This document shows positions 63,090-64,000 of a stretch of 64,000 nt of DNA, piece after piece. Source of the DNA: Bacteriovoracaceae bacterium. Its GTDB lineage: Bacteria > Bdellovibrionota > Bacteriovoracia > Bacteriovoracales > Bacteriovoracaceae. The position numbers and the translations under genes are program-made. Location: the NCBI GenBank assembly GCA_025210745.1, contig JAOARC010000037.1, positions 511,440 to 575,439 on the forward strand. Direction: 5' to 3'. The notes under the pieces are model-generated. The model was given only the letters and a program-made list of their open reading frames with translations, was not told where the DNA came from and made no database searches. How positions within the stretch are numbered: position 1 is the stretch's first letter; each line of letters opens with the position of its first letter.

Positions 63090-64000
63090 ATGTCTAAGAA
63101 AGTTGTAATTGTTTTATTAAGTATATTTGCATTAGTTGCTATTGCATTTGGGGGAGCTATTTACTATGTAAAAAGCGAAATTACAGATGAAAAAATTAGA
63201 AAAATTGTAATAGAGCAAATAGAAGATAATTTAGATGATACAAGTGTATCTATTGATTCTGTAAAATACGAAGTTGGGCGAAATATAAATGTTTTTATAT
63301 CTAAACTTATTATTAAAGATGAGAAATCAAAGAAAACATTATCCAGGGTTAACGAAATAGGTGTGAAAGTACCTATTTGGTCAATATTAATGGGTGGTGG
63401 AACCGTTGATATTGATGTGATTTCACCTATGGTAGTTTTTGAAAAGTATAAAAATGGTAAAGACAATTGGACTTCTAGAATAGAGACAGACGACTCTAAA
63501 GAGAAAAAAGATAAAGATATTGATTTAAATAATGAGAAAATTGAAGTTCCTGCTTTTGTTGAAAATTCTAAATTAAATTTTAATCTAAAAGCATTAACTT
63601 TAAATATCAGTAATATCGATCAAGAGATGAATATTTCTGTTGAAAAAGTTGCTTTAAAGGGACTTAATCTAAAGAAATCGACTGCATATGAAGTAAAAAC
63701 ATCTTTTTCTCATAATGATAAAGATCAATCATTCTTCGCAAGTACAAAGGTTGTCGGAGAGTTTAATTTAGGAGATCTTATTGCTGATAAAGATTTTAAA
63801 TTGAGTACGATTATTTATATTGATGATATTAAAACAAATGTTGTGGCTCAAAAAATCCCACAAATTATAGGTAAGGGAAATATTACTCTATCTAAAAAAG
63901 GAAAACTTATTTTTAGCAACTCTCTTGAAATAGGAGAAGTTCTAACAACTAAAGTAAATGGAAGCTTTGAAAAAGGCATCATTAATCTTGTCTCTTTATC
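63090..64000 (+). CDS. AsmA-like membrane-anchored protein, 3' end cut by the window
   Basis: The frame starts with the ATG 1 nt after uvrD and runs open to the end of the window (303 codons visible). It has an N-terminal membrane helix (VIVLLSIFALVAIAFGGAIYYV) and then a beta-strand-rich region with the AsmA-type start (VSIDSVKYEVGRNINVFISKLIIK, then PIWSILMGGGTVDIDVISP). AsmA-family proteins bridge the periplasm and move phospholipids, like TamB. There is no duplicate of the TamB-like gene's C-terminal domain in view because the end is missing. Confidence 0.8.
   Translation, partial: MSKKVVIVLLSIFALVAIAFGGAIYYVKSEITDEKIRKIVIEQIEDNLDDTSVSIDSVKYEVGRNINVFISKLIIKDEKSKKTLSRVNEIGVKVPIWSILMGGGTVDIDVISPMVVFEKYKNGKDNWTSRIETDDSKEKKDKDIDLNNEKIEVPAFVENSKLNFNLKALTLNISNIDQEMNISVEKVALKGLNLKKSTAYEVKTSFSHNDKDQSFFASTKVVGEFNLGDLIADKDFKLSTIIYIDDIKTNVVAQKIPQIIGKGNITLSKKGKLIFSNSLEIGEVLTTKVNGSFEKGIINLVSL

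Noticed and set aside
1..64000. CRISPR array, insertion sequence, prophage or tRNA gene
   Set aside because: No regularly spaced repeats, transposase, integrase or tRNA-like cloverleaf was seen on either strand.

Overview
The window is AT-rich, densely packed bacterial chromosome. The gene set points to a flagellated, piliated Gram-negative of the Bdellovibrionota, most like the low-GC Bacteriovoracales (Halobacteriovorax-like predators): a type IV pilus operon, a TamA/TamB pair, two Lon proteases, adjacent flagellin genes, a Tad/Flp pilus locus with a fused CpaE-CpaF ATPase, and many short secreted proteins. The taxonomic call is inference from gene content and composition; no rRNA or tRNA gene was noticed.

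Layout. 1-3426: end of a type IV pilus operon (pilN, pilO, pilP, pilQ), running into a TPR gene, aroQ, efp, accB, accC, a helical unknown, and a TamB/TamA-like outer-membrane assembly pair (to 15073). 15156-16134: sigma70 promoter, rplM, rpsI, terminator. 16148-21707: a UvrA paralogue with a worn second ATPase site, an AMIN-domain protein, Lon 1. 21736-29657, minus strand: rpoZ, small proteins, a peptide-binding lipoprotein, alaS, recX, a small secreted protein, recA, pgpA. 29701-38913: a protein with the core motifs of a RelA/SpoT synthetase domain, an alpha/beta hydrolase, an FHA-like protein, recG, greA, a zinc-ribbon protein, a UbiB-type kinase, small secreted proteins and an acetyltransferase.

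39054-52700 is the surface-structure region: two flagellins (the second preceded by a seven-residue leader ORF), an SDR-type protein, a 6S RNA on the minus strand, then a Tad/Flp locus (five pilin-like proteins, prepilin peptidase, CpaB, CpaC, CpaE-CpaF fusion, one TadB-type platform protein), a YD-repeat (Rhs-like) exported protein and a small secreted protein. The Tad locus starts with a nearly perfect sigma28 (FliA) promoter, and a second sigma28-like site precedes the YD-repeat gene, which suggests that pilus and flagellum share a regulator.

52712-54313 holds an exported Ppx/GppA-family protein and two homologous 56-57 residue secreted peptides, each with its own sigma54-type (-24/-12) promoter. 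The rest is a CheY-like regulator, Lon 2, glmU, glmS, a UvrD/PcrA helicase and the start of an AsmA-like gene cut by the window end. The most promising undescribed material is the sigma54-driven peptide family, the sigma28-Tad link and the divergent alarmone-synthetase-like protein.
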